From: Aphrophora alni
Lineage: Eukaryota; Arthropoda; Insecta; Hemiptera; Aphrophoridae
Reading direction: 5' to 3'
Assembly: GCA_963513935.1 (NCBI GenBank)
Contig: OY740772.1
Coordinates: forward strand, 107,667,797-107,731,796
DNA: 64,000 bases
Below, in pieces: positions 9,553-20,655 of this stretch. Position numbers and translations under genes: made by a program. Under the pieces are notes generated by a model, which saw nothing but the letters and a program-made list of their open reading frames with translations, was not told the origin of the DNA and ran no database searches. Position 1 is the stretch's first letter, and every line of letters starts with the position of its first letter.

Positions 9553-9785
9553 TAAACCCTTAGGGGCTTATTATAGTGAGTAAGGGCATGGTAATCCCTA
9601 AAGACAAAAGTTTGTTCTTTTCTTATGAAATCTTGGATTAGCCAGTCTCTTCATTTTTCCTATCAAATTTTTCTAGACAACCTTTTGTTCTTTTCTGATC
9701 CTAACGCGTCTTCACTTTAATTTCGTTTCTTTTATTATTTTAAAAGATAATAACCAAGCGGTTTAGCTTATAAACGAAAAAAAAA
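9553..9785 (-). repeat. Family 2 dispersed repeat, left member of an inverted pair
   Basis: Shares 'aggggcttattatagtgag', 'tcctatca' and 'ataataaccaagcggtt' with other copies in reverse. The next family 2 copy (9,970-10,215) lies in the opposite orientation. Confidence 0.7.
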
Positions 9786-9969
9786 AACAATTTTAATTCA
9801 TTAGGTATTCTTCAAACCCAAAATTTATTTTGCTTATTGTTTCTCCGTCTTCAATGGTATGGCTTTAAACTTCTTTAAAACGTTCGTCTGAAAATAGGGT
9901 TTCCTTTATGTTGAATCGCACGCATTATTGCTGTATGACTTTTGACTGTTAACACGTTTTTCGTATTGT

Positions 9970-10215
9970 TGTTTTAAGACAAAAACATTTCGGTCATCAT
10001 TGCTTTATATAAAAGGAAGAATAGAACATGAAATACAGACCCCTAGCTCTGGAATAATCTAATATGGTCAAAAGAGAAAAAGAGTTAACCAAGAGAGGCC
10101 TGTTGGAATAAATGAAAGAGAAGGATCTAACCCAAGCCTATATGAAAAAGGTGAAGATCCAGCTAAGAACGCTCGGGATTTTCAAGCCAGTAGTCACTAT
10201 TATGAATCCCCAAGG
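9970..10215 (+). repeat. Family 2 dispersed repeat, right member of an inverted pair
   Basis: Landmarks in order: 'tttcggtcatcattgcttta', 'gaaagaatagaacatgaaat'-like block, 'acagacccctagctctggaa', 'agagttaaccaagagaggcc', 'gaaagagaaggatctaaccc', 'gatccagctaa', then 'gctcgggatt'. It is one of the better-preserved copies and is useful for a consensus. Confidence 0.8.
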
Positions 10216-10692
10216 ATGATTGTTATAAATGGACACATTCAAATGATAGAATTCTGTTACAACCCTCGGTTGCCCAATTTGTAGGAACCCTAATAGTGTT
10301 ATTAAGAGTTAAATTTGACTTAGTCATCTACAATTTACACCACAACTCTTTGTATTTATTTCATGGCCTGGGTTAAAAATAAACAATGTAGGTATATTTA
10401 TTTGCTGTGAGATATCAACGTTATTTAGTGAAACTATGGAATAGGCAATCTGACTGACTACATATAAGTATTTGAGAGTCTTAAGGTGACAATCCCTTAA
10501 TCATGGATTGGTTCCGAAGGTTGTGGTTTCAAATACCACCTACGAAAGGTTTTTCTGCACAGTTGAATTCACTCCAATCTTTTGCATAGCGGTGGGAGGC
10601 CCCCACAATAAATAAACGGTTGACTAGAGTGAAGTTGACGGGGTATGTTTAAAATAAATTGCATAGAAATTAAATTCACTCTTCTATCCCAG
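10216..10692. other. Unassigned AT-rich sequence with a weak tRNA-like trace
   Basis: GTTGTGGTTTCAAATACCAC at about 10,523-10,542 resembles a decayed T-arm/B-box, possibly an old tRNA-derived SINE, but no other tRNA part can be recognised. Confidence 0.25.
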
Positions 10693-10824
10693 GTATGTTT
10701 CCCATATCGCGGATGTTTCCTGTTATTTTGCAACCAAGATATTATCCTAAATCGTAAGAAACAAGACGGAGCAAAACGTCTTACAAACTGTACAGGAAGA
10801 AACGTCAAAGTTCAGTAGCAGAAG
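10693..10824 (+). other. Splice-bounded segment, possible non-coding exon
   Basis: Bounded by a good acceptor (CTCTTCTATCCCAG) and a consensus donor, GCAGAAG|GTAAGT. Another strong acceptor (CTCTGCTTTCTCAG at 10,939) follows 115 bp later. No frame is open through both segments, since frame 1 meets TAG at 10,817. A non-coding exon or chance are both possible. Confidence 0.2.
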
Positions 10825-11039
10825 GTAAGTTCTCACAGTACTTCTCGACTGTGTACACGATATTGACGTTCTGATTTGACTTAATGAGCCATACTCGCGG
10901 AAGTAACAAGTCCGATCAGATCTGACTCTGCTTTCTCAGCTGGAAGGGGATCGTGACAGCAAACTCAGCATATTTCAGTTTCACGGCCGAAGTCACTTCT
11001 CTCAACTCTCGCCTATTATAGTTTTCATTCTACCCACAT

Positions 11040-11668
11040 AGCAGGTCTTAAATTTGTTTTTTTTTTCTCGTAGCATCCTAACGTAACAAACGACAGTCGT
11101 TATCTTTTATAACCGTAACGCGTGACGAAACCTTTAACACCGCGGGCGTAGTCGTAAGATTAATAATTAAAATGAGTATTCTAAACAAGGTTTTATATTA
11201 ACACAAGTCTGCACGCTTTGGTGCTAGTTAAAACAGCTGCTTGTTACAAGGTTTCCTTTTTTTATGTTTTCAAATTTATTTTTATATTTTACATAAACTA
11301 TGAATATTGTGTACTTTATTTATAACTGAAAACAAGCAAAAAGCTGTTTCGATTCTTCAAACTGTAATTATCAGATTATTTCGTCTACAGAAACATTCCT
11401 AATTTAATAATAGATACAGCAGAGTGCAGCAGTATTGTTATTTTTAACAAAACAAGAAGGCAAAGCTTGTCGCTTGTCGAATCTGCTTATGTATAACAAT
11501 AGTTTTATCTCCAATTTTAAAACATATACGTGTATTAATATGAATTTTATTTATTTATTATTAAGCTTTCGATATCACGCTTAATATTAGGTGTTGTAGA
11601 GAGTCCAGTGCAACTATCTCCTCAATTTAGTTACATTACTCTTGTAAACCTCTATTTGTATGTATATA
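11040..11668. other. Unassigned AT-rich sequence
   Basis: Nothing recognised. Confidence 0.4.
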
Positions 11669-12241
11669 CAGAGTGTTTCTCTAGAGATAATTCAGGGGAT
11701 GGTTATATGAGTCAAAATAAAGAAAAACGTTTCTATAAACATATGTCCAAAAACGTTTCTTTTATCAGCTATCCGCCATTTTTTAAAACTAATTTATTCA
11801 TATCTCTAAAACAGCTTAACGGATTGAGTTGAAATTTTCCATGCTACTCATAACTATAAGAACCTAGTTTGAAAAATATGATCAACTTATTTTAATAATC
11901 CGTTTTAAAATGAAGGTCATTTAAATATTTCAAACGAAAGTAACTCATTTCAAGTTTACTTACATTCAAAGTTTTAACTAACCGCCATTTTGAAACAGAT
12001 TATTGGAACGAATTGATTATTTTTTTCAAATTAGGCTATATCTTTATATTGATGACTATTGTGCAAAATTTCAACCAAAATCGGTTGAGTCGTTCTAAAG
12101 ATATAAATTATTTAGTAGAAACAAAATGGGAAACAGTTGGTAAGAAGCGTTTCCAGACATATTTATTTGAATTTTTTTTCTCTTTATTTCGCGACACATA
12201 TAACCACCCCTGAATTATCTCCGCGCATTAAACACCCTTTG
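11669..12241. mobile_element. 573-bp MITE-like element with inverted termini
   Basis: Left end CAGAGTGTTTCTCTAGAGAT followed by AATTCAGGGGATGGTTATAT. The right end is its imperfect reverse complement (ATATAACCACCCCTGAATT, ATCTCCGCGC, ACACCCTTTG). The flanks read TATATA on both sides, compatible with TA-type target duplication as in Tc1/mariner elements. The interior contains short 'ccgccatttt' motifs and no coding frame. Confidence 0.7.
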
Positions 12242-13289
12242 TATATATAATTTTTGTTTTTCTTTAGTCATTTATTTTTTAAATAGCTTGTAAAATTAAT
12301 GTATGTATTATTCTTTCGTTTAAATTGTATTGTAAAATAATAATAATAATATGTGGTTACTCAAGTTTAGACTAATGGACGAGGAATCTATGTGGAAACT
12401 AATTTCTCAATTTAATTTGAATGTTTTAAAAAATATTCCAAATATTACCAAATAAAATTTAGAAAATACAATATTTGAATTTGAATCAACTATGCACATT
12501 TCATACTTCAATCACCCTTCATATAAACTCACCTAATAGAATCATTATCTATTTTCAATCAAACATATTTTAAACATTACTTATGTCTCTCTAGTATTAT
12601 TTATATTAAGTTACTTAATAAAAGTTTCATATTACAATACTAAGAATAATACTAGTATATTTAAATTTTAAAAACGTAATTAAATAGCTTTGTATTAATG
12701 TCCATGTAAGAAAAAGTAAATTCCTTTAATTTTAGCACAACTAAATTATATTTTCCACTAATTACACACCACTTATCTGTATTTTAGTAGTTATTTTTTT
12801 GTTGTGGATGATTCTAAGCTGAATAATAAAGTTAAAAATGTTTTTGGACACGATCAGATCGAAAAAAATACTATTTATAGATGTTTCGTCAATTAATTGA
12901 ATATAAGTAAGTTACAAAAATAATGAGTATTCGGTTTTATTCTAACAGTACAAATTCTAATATGTGTAAATAATTTTTCATCGGTAGTCCTGTACAATTT
13001 GTATTCTTTCGATTATAATCAAAATAATAATCTTGAATTTCCATTAGTTTGTGTTTTTATTCTGAACTATTCATTATTACAAAATATTAAAGCAATATGA
13101 TTAAAGTAAATTGATATAAGGTAGGCCTTAAAAAAGAAAAAAATGATTTTAAATATTTCTGTTATTCTATAATGCTTGTAAAACGCATTGGCACTCGTAT
13201 CATCTGAGAAAACAAATTAATGTCTGTCATCGTTGTATTTATTCAGCCCATCAAACAACGTATAAAAGTAGATTTTTAAAATACAATAT
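12242..13289. other. Unassigned AT-rich sequence
   Basis: About 1 kb of very AT-rich DNA with no repeats shared within the window and no credible open frame. Confidence 0.45.
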
Positions 13290-13720
13290 TTTACGAGCCT
13301 TGTAGGTAGGCTTCACTCGCTACGCTCGTGTCGGTGACGCGACAGTGCCGGATCTCGTTACTAGAAGAATATCGCATTTCTAAAGTATATTTTTGACAAT
13401 AACTTCACTATTTGCCATCGTGGAGATTTGGGGTTGGTAGTAGTACTTGCAGAATTGAAATATGCAATTTTTTATTTAATTTAGTGTGTTATAACATACG
13501 ATGAAAATTTCAATTAATTTTTATACGAGTAAACTATAGTCTCCTGTAACAAATCAAGTTACTATCTTCATTTTTACCGCTATCGTGCTTACGTAGAGAT
13601 GACAACGACGACGGACCGACAGAATGTCGAAAATTCTTCTTCGGTTTCCTAAAACATGAAGATCTGTTCTAATTTTTACTATTATCAAATATACCCTACA
13701 CATTGTATACTGATTAACAT
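13290..13720 (+). repeat. Family 1 dispersed repeat (copy 3)
   Basis: Contains CACTCGCTACGCTCGTG, 'ctcgttactag', 'gacaataacttcacta', 'tgcagaattgaaat', 'ctatagtctcctgta', 'cgctatcgtgcttacgtaga' and 'gacaacgacgacggac'. The 5' third is missing. Confidence 0.85.
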
Positions 13721-14160
13721 ACAGCTCAACAAAATTACCAGCTTTTTCAGTCTTTTATAATGAAGTTTAAGTTTTAATTAATTCTCTTAAAACTTAATTG
13801 GGCATTAAATTTATTTCTCCGACCTTTATTTTAATTTCATTCAAACTTATTCCGATTATAAAAGGTACACATAAGGATAATCTAACCAAAGACTTGAATG
13901 AAAATCGTAAAGGATCTATTCCTAGAAACATGCAAATAAGTTACGGTAGTTTAATGGACACTCGACATACTGCATTCCTTGAGGGACCGCTGACATAAAC
14001 TTGAGTAGTCGACTCGCATTTCCTGGCGTACTACCTTGCGGCGTAGTAATGTTGAATACATTAGATTAGTTTTTGAAGAGATTACGATTATATTTGGGTA
14101 GTTATTATATTGTACAAAAATATACGTTTTGTATAATAAGTGTATTGTAAAATATATATA
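13721..14160. other. Unassigned AT-rich sequence
   Basis: No feature supported. Confidence 0.4.
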
Positions 14161-14220
14161 ATGAGAGAGGGAGGGAGAGAGAGAGAGGGAGGGAAGGAGG
14201 GAGGGGGGGAGAGAGAGAGT
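14161..14220 (+). repeat. Polypurine GA/GGGA tract with G-quadruplex potential
   Basis: All-purine tract with several runs of three or more G in a short space (GGGAGGGAAGGAGGGAGG followed by a longer G run). It could form a G-quadruplex or triplex. Confidence 0.75.
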
Positions 14221-14555
14221 TTTGTTTTCGTTTTTTATTTATGTATTTAAAGGTTAAAGGAAAGTCATTTTGTTTTGATATTTTATTATTACTTTTATGT
14301 AGACAGAGTAATTTTAAAAATTATTTTTATTCCTTTTTGTCGTGTGTTTTCATGTCAAGTTTCCAAATTACCTTTTAGCTTCATAATGAATGCTAGTATA
14401 ACTACTAAATATTCAGAAAATATAATAATTACAAAAGTATGATACTAAGTATTGAATGAATGTAATACTTAGAAAAGTGTAATGGCTAAATATTGAATTA
14501 ATATAATGATTACAAAAGTATAATTATTAAATATTAAATTAATATAATACTTACA

Positions 14556-15218
14556 ATCTTGTTGAGCACTGTGGTGAAATTCACAATAATAATTTGAATT
14601 TGCCCCTAACCACAATCACTGGAACATGTATGTGTATATGTATGTGTATGTGAATGTGTATGCATGTGTATATGTGTATGTTGACATGTGTATGTATGTA
14701 TATATGTGTATATATATGTGTGTATGTGTATATATGTATATACACATGGATATTAACTTTCTTAGTAATGTAGGGAAAATACAGATGTAATAAATTAAGT
14801 AGTCACATTATTTTGTATTGTTAAGTTATAATGACTTTTGTAAGGAGTAGGCCACCTGTTCTCATCAACTTTGTTAGAGGTACAGTTATCTTTCACCCCA
14901 CTTCATAGGTCAAAGACATATAACAATAACTTGACAAAGGGCCAGCCCAAGCCCTTACTGGTCAACTGATATGTGGAGTGGGAGGGATTTTAGCCTACAC
15001 TCAGGTTATCATAGTTTTAGGTTTAATTTTATTTTAGTAATAGATATGTAAGGTTAGATTTAGTTTATAAGCAAGACCCTCCGATGATGATAACCATGTT
15101 ATCGAAATGTACATCAGGGCATTAAGTGGATATAATTAATAAAGAACAATCAATCAGATAATTGTGTTTTATTAAGTTCCAGTGATTGTGGTTAGGGGCA
15201 AATTCAAATTATTATTGT
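14556..15218. mobile_element. 663-bp insertion with 15-bp target duplication and 43-bp inverted repeats
   Basis: Flanked by identical 15-bp copies of AATATAATACTTACA (14,541-14,555 and 15,219-15,233). The host 41-bp array confirms these as a duplicated target. Perfect 43-bp inverted repeats lie at 14,583-14,625 and 15,176-15,218. The right repeat is terminal; the left one is 27 bp inside the left end. The interior has a TG/TA simple repeat (14,627-14,755) and AATAAAG near the right. A 15-bp duplication suggests target-primed retrotransposition; the inverted repeats could then come from a 5' inversion. No coding frame is present. Confidence 0.8.
14627..14755 (+). repeat. Degenerate (TG/TA)n simple repeat
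   Basis: Alternating TGTA, TATG and TGTG units inside the insertion at 14,556-15,218, directly after the left inverted repeat. Confidence 0.85.
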
Positions 15219-15300
15219 AATATAATACTTACAAAAGTATAACTAATAAATATTTAATTAATATAATGATTAAAAAAGTATTAAATATTTTAATTTAAAT

Positions 15301-15994
15301 ATTGAATTAATATGATAATTTCAAAGATAATTACATTACTTCTCTACTGTCCAATAACATATCAGATTATACCTATAACCACGCATACAGTTTATCTCTT
15401 ATTTATTCAAACTACACCCAACAGAAATAACAGTACCCTAAATGTTAGGTTGTCGAAGTAAGGGGATAACTGCTACTTATTTTGTTCAAAGAAAGCGAGC
15501 GATGACCGGCAATAAATCTGAGAAAATAATAGAATTTAAAGATATTATCTGAGATTGCAAAGGGTTTGTTAAGCAGCACCCTTGGGCGATCACGGGTAGC
15601 CCTTGGGCACCAGTAGTCTCTAATTAAAGTATCGTGATCTATTAGAGACTAGCCATAAGACGTTAACCTGTGCGCCAGCAGGTGTACAGATTGATCTTAA
15701 TTATAGCCAATACAAAATGGCGGCAGATTGTAAAGCATATGGTTATCTACATCCGCAATATATTGGATACAAATGTTTGCACGCGGGATTATAAGGGAAA
15801 GCAATTCACGGCTGTATCGTAACAAGTGACAAGGCGCTCAATCTCTGTTGATAGATGTTACTTTTAAATAATTTAGATGATTGGGTGAGAGAAAAACGTA
15901 AGAAAACTGGTTGTCAATTTTATATTAGTAATCATAAATTAGTTTGGTTTATTAACAATTTTTAAAATTATAAATTAAATTTTTTTGTTGTTGT
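15301..15994. other. Unassigned sequence
   Basis: No supported feature. A small stem (AGTCTCTAAT/ATTAGAGACT) lies at about 15,617-15,652. Confidence 0.35.
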
Positions 15995-16215
15995 TTAAAG
16001 GGGGAAAACCTCTCGGTCATCATCGTCTTATACAAGAACATTAAATAAAGACCTTGAATACTCTAAAACACGGGTCGCAAAAGAACAAGAGTTGGTCAAG
16101 AGAGAACTGATAGGAAAAATAAAACGGAGGTACAGTAATTTAACCCAATAAGGCTTTTTTGACCAACACTTGTCTTCTTCCGTCCCTGATACTATTAGAG
16201 TTTCCAGTACTGGGA
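15995..16215 (+). repeat. Family 2 dispersed repeat
   Basis: 'aaacctctcggtcatcatcg', 'aaataaagacct', 'gaacaagagttggtcaagag' and 'tgataggaaaaat' match the family order. The 3' end is degenerate. Confidence 0.8.
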
Positions 16216-17022
16216 GATTTTAATGTGCTGCCGGTTTTTAGCCTTTAAGCAACAAGGATAAAAAAGTACAAAAGATAGAAATGAAAAACTATTCAAATTT
16301 TGTTTCGGAATTTTAAACGATGCAACGGCTTTTAAATTTTTAAAATATAAGAATATGCACTAGCTTATATTTGTGCATCAAAATTCCGATGCTATTTATT
16401 ATTTAAATAACTATATTTCAAATATCGTATCTTATCCATTTAAAAAACCATCTGTGTTCTTTCCTCTTACTAGATAATTCATTGCCTTTAAACTGTCAAC
16501 CATTATAAAAAAAAAAATCAAGCTCAGAACTGAGTAAATCCACCATTTTCACTCTGATTTATGATGATTCAGATCACATAAGTTAAAAGCAACTCATGAA
16601 TATACTGACATTAGAAAGAGCAAAAGAAGTGGAGTGGAGAAATACGATAAAGTTAACCTGTCCTAGCCTTGGCAACTCTTGACACATCCACCATGGTGCA
16701 TGGTGCTGCCACCTGTAAGCGTTCTCTGCAAGTTATTTATCGGCAATGTTTTATCTCGACTTGACAATGTGACTCGAGTGTTCTGTTCCACGAGTGTGAC
16801 GATTTCAAAGATCGATTAGCACGTCAAGTTATCAAAATCAAAGCAGAGATGTTCAATATCGACAAATATCGTAAATAAAATTTGAAATAACGATAGACAT
16901 TTATAAATAACACAATAGAAATTCTAATGAATAAATTATTTATTCAATTAAAATATAATGTGGGGGATTTAATTTTAAAAAAATCTAAAAAAAAAAAAAA
17001 TCGAAGTTTTTTCTTTCTTGTT
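16216..17022. other. Unassigned AT-rich sequence
   Basis: A small GC-richer patch at 16,640-16,740 contains CCACCATGG, but the open frame there is only about 24 codons. No feature is supported. Confidence 0.35.
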
Positions 17023-17195
17023 TTCAAAGTTAAAAACCTCTCGGTCATCATCACCTTATAAAAAAGAAAAAGACCAAATAAAGACCCCCTTACCCTTGGA
17101 TACTCTATCGCATCATTACGGAAGAGATCAAGAGACCTCATAGGAAAAATGAAACAAGGTGTAGATCCAGACAAAGTCATCGGGGTTGCAACCCT
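17023..17195 (+). repeat. Family 2 dispersed repeat
   Basis: 'aaaacctctcggtcatcatc', 'aaataaagacccc', 'gagatcaagagacc', 'tgtagatccaga' and 'cggggttgcaa' match the family. About 170 bp, with an internal deletion. Confidence 0.8.
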
Positions 17196-17399
17196 TTTGA
17201 AGGAAACATTGTAAGTTAAACAATGGCTACAGCAAATATTTTTAATTATAATTTGTTAATTTAAGCTAACTGTCTAAGCAAGATTTTATGGTATCTTCAC
17301 CGGTTTTATTTTTTCGTACAACAAAACAGTGGACATGTCTCGTACAAAATTTTATAATTCGGCAAAAACTGACGGCTTGATTATAAATTATATTCTTCT

Positions 17400-18373
17400 C
17401 AAAATTTAACATCCTAGCATTTTATTCTTTTTTGAAGGAATGATTTATATAGACAAATGATAACCAATATTTCTGGTATTACTGTACTAAAATTACTGTT
17501 TTTCTGTATGTTTGCCTTAAAAGTCGCTATGTTATATTTTTATAAATGTAGAATAAGTTTATATACCTATGCAGTAATTACAAATCTTTATTTGGTCAAT
17601 AAATGTTCCTACTTGAAGCTCGATTATACCTATTTGTTGCCCAAAACTATAGAACTATTGTACCTATATAATGCATATGATTATAATTAAAGAATTTGTA
17701 ATATCGACTAATTTACAGTTTCCAAATTTTTTCTCTTAATTTTAATTTTAATTTTGAAAGCATACATTTCACATTCTGAAAAATGAGAACCAATATGTGT
17801 AGTATCACTTTATTAATTTTAGTCTTAAAAGTCACAATGATATATTTTTATAAATGTAGGATAAGTTTATATACCCATGCAGTAATTACAAATCTTTATT
17901 TGGTCAATAAATGTTCCTACTTGAAGCTCGATTTTTTCCTATTTGTTGCCAAAACTATAGAACTATTGTATCTTTATAATGCATATGATTATAATTAAAG
18001 AATGTGAAATATCGACTAATTTACAGGTTAAAAATTTTTCTCTCTTACTTTAAATTTTAACTTTGAAAGCATACATATCACATTCTGAAAAATGAGAACC
18101 AATATGTGTAGTATCACTTTATTAATTTTGGTCTTAAAAGTCACTATGATATATTTTTATAAATGTAAAATAAGTTTATATACCCATGCAGTAATTACAA
18201 ATCTTTATTTGGTCAATAAATGTTCCTACTTGAAGCTCGATTTTTTCCTATTTGTTGCCCAGAACTATAGAACTATTGTATCTATATAATGCATATGATT
18301 ATAAAATTAAAGAATTTGTAATATCGACTAATTTACAGGTTAAAAATTTTTCTCTTACTTTAAATTTTAACAA
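17400..18373 (+). repeat. 309-bp tandem repeat, three copies
   Basis: The marker AATCTTTATTTGGTCAATAA occurs at 17,583, 17,891 and 18,200 (308- and 309-bp spacing). Copies 2 and 3 are most alike; copy 1 is more diverged. Similar short open frames in each copy (C-rich, with MIYFYKC and LYTHAVITNLYLVNKCSY) simply follow the repeat and differ at their ends, so I do not call them genes. Confidence 0.9.
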
Positions 18374-18787
18374 GTGAATAAAAAAAAAAAAGCACATTTA
18401 GGAAACTTTACGACTAATGAAGCAAACTTTGGTATATTAGACACATTTACATAACTACGTTATTTTTAAAGTAGACCCCAAAAAATAAAAATAATTTTGG
18501 GGTACCTAGGACAACAGTGTCCAACATGACGAAGTTAGGTTTTCTAGTCTTGCAGTTGTCTTCACCCACTTTATTTTTGAAATATTTTACTTGTCCCAGA
18601 ATATATAATTTTGGAGATAGGGTAAAAATGCTCAGTATATCAAAATTTAATTTCTTTAAACAGGATTTTCAAAAATCCTGTTTTGTATTTATCACAAAAA
18701 CTTCAAACTTTCAGGACACATGGTAAAATTTATTGTGTAATAGAGCTTTAATATGGTTGAAACTTAATATTCGATCTATTTTTCGAC
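18374..18787. other. Unassigned AT-rich sequence
   Basis: A short hairpin, AAACAGGATTTT/AAAATCCTGTTT, lies at about 18,659-18,684. Nothing else is seen. Confidence 0.4.
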
Positions 18788-19035
18788 CTTTATGTTCTTT
18801 AATGACGAATAACGTTTCAGTTATCATCGTCGTATAAAAAAAGGAAGAAAAGAACATAAAATAAAGACACCTAGCCTTCGAATACTATAATAACGTCAGG
18901 ATCGGAATAGAACAAGAGTTGGTCAAGAGAGACCTGATACGACGGATGAAAGAGAGAAACCTAACTGAAAACTGCATGAAATAAATGTAGATCCAGCTAG
19001 GTTACATCGGGATTGCTAAGCTCGTCCTCCGCTGA
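18788..19035 (+). repeat. Family 2 dispersed repeat (well preserved)
   Basis: Nearly full set of landmarks: 'tcagttatcatcgtcgtata', 'gaagaaaagaacataaaata', 'aagacacctagccttcgaat', 'gaacaagagttggtcaagag', 'agacctgata', 'gtagatccagctagg' and 'tcgggattgc'. Confidence 0.85.
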
Positions 19036-19503
19036 AGAATGTTATCGAACAATACGTACTCTTGACTGATATATTGAAACTTAACTGAGATAAAGATGAC
19101 TAGATTTCATCATCGTGCTGGGAACATCGCCCTGGCAAGTGTTTACAAGACCTGGCAGGAATTATTCATGCCACTCAAAACATCGTTGTGATTAATAAAT
19201 ACACGAAATTCCAGATGGTTGCGTCATAATGACCAATAAATCAATCAATATCAAACAAGTACACAGGAAACGAGGTTAGGAATCTGACTGTACAATCCAA
19301 CAAGTGCTTGTAGGTTATTATTAACCAAGTTATTTTAATTCACTCACTTAGTGATTGTGTAATGCAATAAATGTAGCAGTAGTATGTCGTAGTGTGGAAT
19401 ATTTCCTACTGAAGTAACATTTTAGCACATATGTAATATACCTATTCCTAGTATATCTTGTCTCTACAAGCTATACTGATTTAATTCGTCCAATTGTAAA
19501 TAA
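19036..19503. other. Unassigned sequence
   Basis: No gene or repeat recognised. Confidence 0.4.
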
Positions 19504-20655
19504 TTCAGTTTTAATCTATCAATATTTATTGCCAGAACAAAACATAATCTCCATTTAAACATCTAGTTATAGCACTTCAATTTTAATCTATCAATATTTA
19601 TTGCCAGAACAAAACATAATCTCCATTTAAACATCTAGTTATAGCACTTCAATTTTAATCTATCAACATTTATTGCCAGAACAAAACATAATCTCCATTT
19701 AAACATCTAGTTATAGCACTTCAATTTTAATCTATCAATATTTATTGCCAGAACAAAACATAATCTCCATTTAAACATCTAGTTATAGCACTTCAATTTT
19801 AATCTATCAACATTTATTGCCAGAACAAAACATAATCTCCATTTAAACATCTAGTTATAGCACTTCAATTTCAATCTATCAATATTTATTGCCAGAACAA
19901 AACATAATCTCCATTTAAACATCTAGTTATAGCACTTCAATTTTAATCTATCAATATTTATTGCCAGAACAAAACATAATCTCCATTTAAACATCTAGTT
20001 ATAGCACTTCAATTTTAATCTATCAATATTTATTGCCAGAACAAAACATAATCTCCATTTAAACATCTAGTTATAGCACTTCAATTTTAATCTATCAACA
20101 TTTATTGCCAGAACAAAACATAATCTCCATTTAAACATCTAGTTATAGCACTTCAATTTTAATCTATCAATATTTATTGCCAGAACAAAACATAATCTCC
20201 ATTTAAACATCTAGTTATAGCACTTCAATTTTAATCTATCAACATTTATTGCCAGAACAAAACATAATCTCCATTTAAACATCTAGTTATAGCACTTCAA
20301 TTTTAATCTATCAATATTTATTGCCAGAACAAAACATAATCTCCATTTAAACATCTAGTTATAGCACTTCAATTTTAATCTATCAATATTTATTGCCAGA
20401 ACAAAACATAATCTCCATTTAAAAATCTAGTTATAGCACTTCAATTTTAATCTATCAATATTTATTGCCACAACAAAACATAATCTCCATTTAAACATCT
20501 AGTTATAGCACTTCAATTTTAATCTATCAACATTTATTGCCAGAACAAAACATAATCTCCATTTAAACATCTAGTTATAGCACTTCAATTTTAATCTATC
20601 AATATTTATTGCCAGAACAAAACATAATCTCCATTTAAACATCTAGTTATAGCAC
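19504..20655 (+). repeat. 72-bp minisatellite, 16 copies, with six-monomer higher-order pattern
   Basis: Exactly 16 units of 72 bp (1,152 bp), almost identical. A C/T variant in 'tctatcaaYattta' is C in units 3, 5, 9, 11 and 15 and T elsewhere. This repeats as TTCTCT-TTCTCT-TTCT, a 432-bp higher-order unit. Rare private variants are a C in unit 6 ('tttcaatc'), 'aaaaatctag' in unit 13 and 'gccacaac' in unit 14. The homogeneity implies recent expansion by blocks. No coding. Confidence 0.97.

Larger units (their letters stand above)
14419..15300 (+). repeat. 41-bp tandem array, interrupted by an insertion
   Basis: Units start at 14,419, 14,459, 14,500 and 14,541, then resume at 15,219 and 15,260 with a 41-bp period. 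Each starts like AATATAATGATTACAAAAG. The unit at 14,541 is split after its first 15 bp by the insertion at 14,556-15,218 and is then resumed in full. Confidence 0.85.

Noticed and set aside
16680..16720. CCACCATGG Kozak-like start
   Set aside because: The frame ends after about 24 codons. Both strands offer weak splice sites, which points to chance in a small GC-richer patch.
17457..18289. Three similar Cys-containing small proteins
   Set aside because: They repeat with the 309-bp tandem unit, differ at their ends and have no start or splice context. Repeat structure explains the similarity.
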